A DNA stretch of 17,087 nt from CAZMJP01 sp964566895 (GTDB lineage: Bacteria; Patescibacteriota; Patescibacteriia; UBA2591; UBA6264), in assembly GCA_964566895.1 (NCBI GenBank), contig CAZMJP010000017.1, forward strand, positions 1-17,087, in the 5' to 3' direction. The notes below the pieces were generated by a model that had not been told where the DNA came from, searched no databases, and saw only the letters and a list, made by a program, of their open reading frames with translations. The stretch's first letter is position 1. Each line of letters starts with the position of its first letter. This document shows positions 14,329 to 17,087 of this stretch, piece by piece. The translations under genes were made by a program, and so were the position numbers.

Positions 14329-14400
14329 CGGGGCATGGCCTAATGGTAAGGCGCACGCTTCGGGTGCGTGAGATTCCGAGTTCGAGTCTCGGTGCCCCGA
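14329..14400 (+). tRNA. tRNA-Pro (anticodon CGG)
   Basis: A complete cloverleaf is readable. The acceptor stem CGGGGCA pairs with TGCCCCG (14393-14399), with discriminator A14400. The D stem is GCCT/AGGC. The anticodon stem CACGC/GCGTG encloses TTCGGGT, giving anticodon CGG at 14361-14363. The T arm is CCGAG-TTCGAGT-CTCGG. The C at the first position of the acceptor is typical of tRNA-Pro. CCA is not encoded. Confidence 0.95.
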
Positions 14401-14490
14401 TTGCTTTAGGCGGGTGATGACTAAAAATAAGGTTTTTATCAATGATTAATTTTAGCAGATTAAGTTTAATCGCAATTTGCTTCTAAAGGG

Positions 14491-14841
14491 ATGAATCCGA
14501 CCAAATGGGAAAATTTAATTTATTTAGTTGAAGAAAGGTTTGGTATTGATAAAAAATACAGTGAAGATTTTGAGGTGGCGGAGACTTCAGCCGGGGAAAA
14601 AATAATTGGGCAGAAAGAGATTGTGGAGTTCAAGGGCCCTTTGGGGCGGATAAAACTGGAAAAAATTTCCCGGCCTCGGGTTATTGACAAAAAAGTGCTT
14701 CACACCAAGAGAATCGGCGGGAAGACGGCGGTTGATTTTGTTTATTCAAATAGCGAGCCGGTGGTGGAATTAAAAATTTATAAAGAGGAGGTAAACGGAG
14801 AATGGGAGGAGATCAGCCCGGAAACAATGGGTCTTGTCTAA
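14491..14841 (+). CDS. Small hypothetical protein, CPR-style
   Basis: A soluble, charged protein of 116 residues with no membrane segment or signal peptide. The N-terminus (NPTKWENLIYLVEERFGI) looks helical. The remainder reads as alternating beta strands, including IVEFKGPLGRIKLEKISRPRV, then a basic turn with HTKRIGG and a strand VDFVYS. This pattern reminds me of short conserved hypothetical proteins common in parcubacterial genomes, but I know no function for them. It stands alone after the tRNAs, with AAAGGG immediately before the ATG. The next gene starts 24 bases after its stop, so it probably leads a three-gene unit with the membrane protein and the HtrA-like protein. Confidence 0.72.
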   Translation: MNPTKWENLIYLVEERFGIDKKYSEDFEVAETSAGEKIIGQKEIVEFKGPLGRIKLEKISRPRVIDKKVLHTKRIGGKTAVDFVYSNSEPVVELKIYKEEVNGEWEEISPETMGLV

Positions 14842-14865
14842 ATCATCGTTAAAATATTAATAATA

Positions 14866-15552
14866 ATGGACAAATTATATATTTATCTGCCTATTATTTT
14901 TTTGTTTTTATTGCTTTTTGTTTTTCAAAATCCGACCATTGTTAAGACAACCGTTGTTTATCTTATTATTTTTATTTTATCGTCGCTTTCGGGATTTTTA
15001 ACAGTCAAGGGATACTTTAAAAAAGGCTGGCCGTTTTTGGTTGAAATAATTGTTTTAACGGTTAGCGCTTTGCTGTTTTTTCTTTTTTTAAGTAATCGGT
15101 TTTGGCAATATGTTTTTATTATTGTTTTTTGTTTTTTTTCCGGTCTTTTTTTGAAATGTGCTTATTCTTTTCTCCACCAGATTCGCGTTTATGAGCCTCA
15201 TAGCTTGGAAAAAGTAACCGGATTAATCAATTTTATGATTAGCTATTGGGTTTTGTCGGGCGTAGGAACTTTAATGGACTGGGATCCGTTTCGGCTGTTT
15301 TCTTATCTGGATTTTATTTTGGTTTTTGTCTTGTTTTTTTGGCTGATTTATTCTTCCGGTCAGTCCGGGTCCGAGCAAAGGGACTTTAAAAAAGTAATTA
15401 CCATCAGTTTGGTTTTAAGCGAGATTTATTTAGTTATTAGATTTTTACCCTTTGGCTTTCATCTTAATGCCTTGATAGTTTCTATAATATACGGTATCAT
15501 AATTAATCTATGGCAGAAGAACAACCGCTTGCGCCAGAGCGTCCCGAAGTAG
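14866..15552 (+). CDS. Polytopic membrane protein of unknown function
   Basis: A 228-residue, very hydrophobic protein with about eight predicted membrane helices (near 5-20, 28-46, 57-76, 82-99, 120-135, 146-163, 177-192 and 198-215). There are no motifs that I recognise. Short loops contain Lys-rich cytoplasmic-type segments (YFKKGWP, SEQRDFKK) and a conserved-looking MDWDPFRLF turn at about 137-145. The C-terminus is basic. Its last 43 bases overlap the start of the HtrA-like gene in another frame, so the two are probably translationally coupled and may act together at the membrane. Confidence 0.7.
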   Translation: MDKLYIYLPIIFLFLLLFVFQNPTIVKTTVVYLIIFILSSLSGFLTVKGYFKKGWPFLVEIIVLTVSALLFFLFLSNRFWQYVFIIVFCFFSGLFLKCAYSFLHQIRVYEPHSLEKVTGLINFMISYWVLSGVGTLMDWDPFRLFSYLDFILVFVLFFWLIYSSGQSGSEQRDFKKVITISLVLSEIYLVIRFLPFGFHLNALIVSIIYGIIINLWQKNNRLRQSVPK

Positions 15553-16901
15553 AGCAAACTCGTTCTAAGGCAAAAACTTCGGAGCGTGACGGCACAAAAA
15601 AAATTATTATTGACGACCTAAATAAAGAAAACAGACAAGAGAGGGAGGATGTTGAGGTTGAAAAAAGTCGACGTTGGGAAAGAAGACAAAATTATCAGAA
15701 CAACGTTGAGGAAGAGGTAGAAAATTTTTATCAGAATAAAGAATTTGACCGTTTGCAAAAACCGGCTGTTGTTAAGCCCCGACTTTGGTTAACTGTTTTT
15801 ATCTCCCTTGTTTGCGGTCTAATCGCTGGTGGTTTGGCTGTTTTTTTTATTTTTACCAATTCTTCGGTCAATCTTCCCTGGGGCAAAAAAATAGATTTGG
15901 CTAAGTTTCTCCCCACCCAAGAGACGACTTTAGTTACTGAAAAAAACGTTACCGTGACCAATGATTTGCGCTTACAAAAATTGTCTCAGGATTTATTTGG
16001 GCAAACATTAAGAATTTTTAAGGCCAAAATAATTCCGGAGAATGGACAGTTATCTTTTTTAGAACAGATTTACGCTCCTTGGCAGATAATAATCCAGGGG
16101 GTGCCTGTCACTGGTGATGGATGGTTAATCGGCGGCGGTGATTTAGACGGACAAACAAAATATGTGGCCCTTGACAATAATAATAAGATTTTTGTTGTTG
16201 AGGAAATTATTCAAGACCCGGTTACCGGCGTCAGTTTTTTAAAAGTTGACGTTGGCGAAGAATTAAAACCTGTTGGTTTTGTCTTGATTGACGAAATAAC
16301 TCCGGGGCGTCAAATACTTATTTTGGACAAGTTTAAAAATTTGCATTTAACGGAAGTCAGTCAGCCCGAAGCGAGAGATATTTATAAAACAGAGGATTTG
16401 GTTTATTCAACGGATGAATTTTCCGATTTTTTGCGTTTGGATTTTGAGACTTCAATCTCCAATGTTCCCAATTCTTTGATTTTTGGTCTAGACGGAAAAT
16501 TAATTGGTTTGATTGTCAGAGAAAGAGTAATTCCGGCTTGGTATTTTGCCGGTAAAATAGACCGGATTTTACAAGATAAAAAGATTAGTCGGGTTTACTT
16601 GGGCATTGATTATCTGCGTCTTGAACAAGCGCCTGGATTAACCAGTCCGTTGTTTAAAGATTTAGCTAACGGAGCCATTGTTTACGGTTCGCCGGAAGAG
16701 AATAGTCCGGCAGCTCAAGCAGGGGTTAAAAATGCCGATGTGATTATCAAGGTTGATGACGTTGTTTTGAACCAGGACCAAAATTTAACTTATTTAATTC
16801 AACAGAAAAATCCCGGGGAGAAGGTTGTTCTGACTATTTTACGCGACAAAGAAGAATCAACCCTTGAGATAGAATTGGAAGAGATGAAGGTTGACGAATA
16901 A
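15510..16901 (+). CDS. Membrane-anchored HtrA-like PDZ protein lacking the catalytic triad
   Basis: This 463-residue protein has a long, highly charged cytoplasmic N-terminus (about 1-90) and one membrane helix (about 93-115). A trypsin-like HtrA fold (about 155-355) and a C-terminal PDZ domain (about 362-460, with LGIDYLRL, SPAAQAGVKNADVIIKVDD and NPGEKVVLTILRD) follow. Aligned to HtrA landmarks, the histidine motif (GYILTNNHV in active enzymes) reads GWLIGGGDL with Asp211 for His. The DPxTDLAVLKV motif reads DPVTGVSFLKV with Gly240 for Asp. The GNSGGPL loop before LDGxxIG reads NVPNSLI, without the Ser in place. It is thus probably a pseudoprotease scaffold that binds protein tails through its PDZ domain. 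The start at ATG 15510 overlaps the upstream gene. A strong terminator follows. Confidence 0.85.
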   Translation: MAEEQPLAPERPEVEQTRSKAKTSERDGTKKIIIDDLNKENRQEREDVEVEKSRRWERRQNYQNNVEEEVENFYQNKEFDRLQKPAVVKPRLWLTVFISLVCGLIAGGLAVFFIFTNSSVNLPWGKKIDLAKFLPTQETTLVTEKNVTVTNDLRLQKLSQDLFGQTLRIFKAKIIPENGQLSFLEQIYAPWQIIIQGVPVTGDGWLIGGGDLDGQTKYVALDNNNKIFVVEEIIQDPVTGVSFLKVDVGEELKPVGFVLIDEITPGRQILILDKFKNLHLTEVSQPEARDIYKTEDLVYSTDEFSDFLRLDFETSISNVPNSLIFGLDGKLIGLIVRERVIPAWYFAGKIDRILQDKKISRVYLGIDYLRLEQAPGLTSPLFKDLANGAIVYGSPEENSPAAQAGVKNADVIIKVDDVVLNQDQNLTYLIQQKNPGEKVVLTILRDKEESTLEIELEEMKVDE

Positions 16902-16941
16902 AAAAGTTTGGAAGCCTCGCTTCCAAACTTTTTTATTCGTC
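16893..16941. terminator. Long terminator palindrome after the HtrA-like gene (repeat copy 2)
   Basis: A perfect 23-bp stem (16893-16915 with 16919-16941) closes on a 3-base CTC loop. It includes the stop codon of the HtrA-like gene. Six A and six T bases flank the GC-containing core, so it can work as an intrinsic terminator in both directions. The central 27 bases (16904-16930) are the exact reverse complement of the terminator core at 4304-4330. Confidence 0.88.
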
Positions 16942-17013
16942 CGGCCGATCCCTGTATGAAATTCAGTGTCCGACCTTTCTGAAAATGGCCGCCAACAATT
17001 TCCTTATTAAAAG

Positions 17014-17022
17014 TTATCCACA
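17014..17022 (+). promoter_or_regulatory. Perfect DnaA-box consensus
   Basis: TTATCCACA matches the strict DnaA-box consensus, in an intergenic AT-rich stretch. Only one box is visible, so an origin is not shown; it may be a DnaA-controlled promoter or the edge of an origin region lying past the window. Confidence 0.4.
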
Positions 17023-17040
17023 ACCGCATTTTTTAAAACG

Positions 17041-17049
17041 TGCTATATT
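17041..17049 (+). promoter_or_regulatory. Possible extended -10 promoter at the right end
   Basis: TGCTATATT fits an extended -10 (TG, one base, TATATT). The -35 position has no good match. It lies 18 bases after the DnaA-box consensus and would read rightward into the next, unseen gene. Confidence 0.35.
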
Positions 17050-17087
17050 AAAAAATAATTGTTGGTTATTATTTGATAATCAATATA

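Larger units (their letters stand above)
16942..17087. other. Gene-free right end of the window
   Basis: I see no credible coding region here. The stretch is AT-rich toward the end and contains a DnaA-box consensus and a possible extended -10, listed separately. It is probably the upstream region of a gene beyond the window. Confidence 0.5.

Noticed and set aside
1..17087. Alternative genetic code with TGA read as an amino acid
   Set aside because: All genes have normal lengths with standard stops, and the transposase remnant ends at TGA in the right place.

Overview
The window looks like a chromosome segment of a Candidate Phyla Radiation (Patescibacteria) bacterium, most likely of parcubacterial type. 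The reasons are a moderately AT-rich sequence with few recognisable Shine-Dalgarno sites, very short gene spacing, a LigA with a characteristically altered NAD-binding subdomain, a CPR-style set of short inner-membrane pilus proteins (PilM/N/O and a small PilP-like protein), two tRNAs without encoded CCA, and small proteins of a type seen in these genomes. TGA is used as a stop and nothing suggests recoding. The taxonomic call is inference from protein style, not from a marker gene.

Layout. 1-434: 3' remnant of a Y1/RAYT-type transposase followed by a perfect 23-bp inverted repeat and a 10-bp tandem array. 435-4298: ligA, gatC, gatA, closed by a strong intrinsic terminator. 4336-6326: a good promoter, a membrane-anchored thioredoxin-fold protein with a one-cysteine CPYG site, and lgt. 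6329-7048 (minus): comF, tail-to-tail with lgt. 7055-14169: a type IV pilus assembly operon in the order pilM, pilN, pilO, pilP-like, pilB, pilT-like, pilC, starting from a promoter region shared back to back with comF. 14201-14400: tRNA-Val(CAC) and tRNA-Pro(CGG). 14491-16901: a small conserved-type protein, a polytopic membrane protein and an HtrA-like PDZ protein, closed by a second copy of the same terminator palindrome. 16942-17087: no gene seen, but a perfect DnaA-box consensus and an extended -10-like site.

How the genes fit. PilM (cytoplasmic actin-fold), PilN and PilO (single-pass) and the PilP-like protein would form the alignment complex; PilB powers extension and PilC is the membrane platform. 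No pilin, prepilin peptidase or secretin is in the window. comF beside the pilus operon suggests a link to DNA uptake. Lgt could lipidate proteins such as the PilP-like protein, which has a possible lipobox.

The most interesting points are two apparent pseudoenzymes that keep their fold but lose their catalytic residues: the PilT-like protein (Walker A Lys to Arg, Walker B Glu to Gln, Asp-box and His-box residues replaced) and the HtrA-like protein (His, Asp and Ser positions all replaced). Also notable are the identical terminator palindrome present twice in opposite orientation, the RAYT-linked inverted repeat, an 8-bp tandem array before pilM, and a nested palindrome between pilT-like and pilC. 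No stretch longer than about 190 bases lacks a gene.
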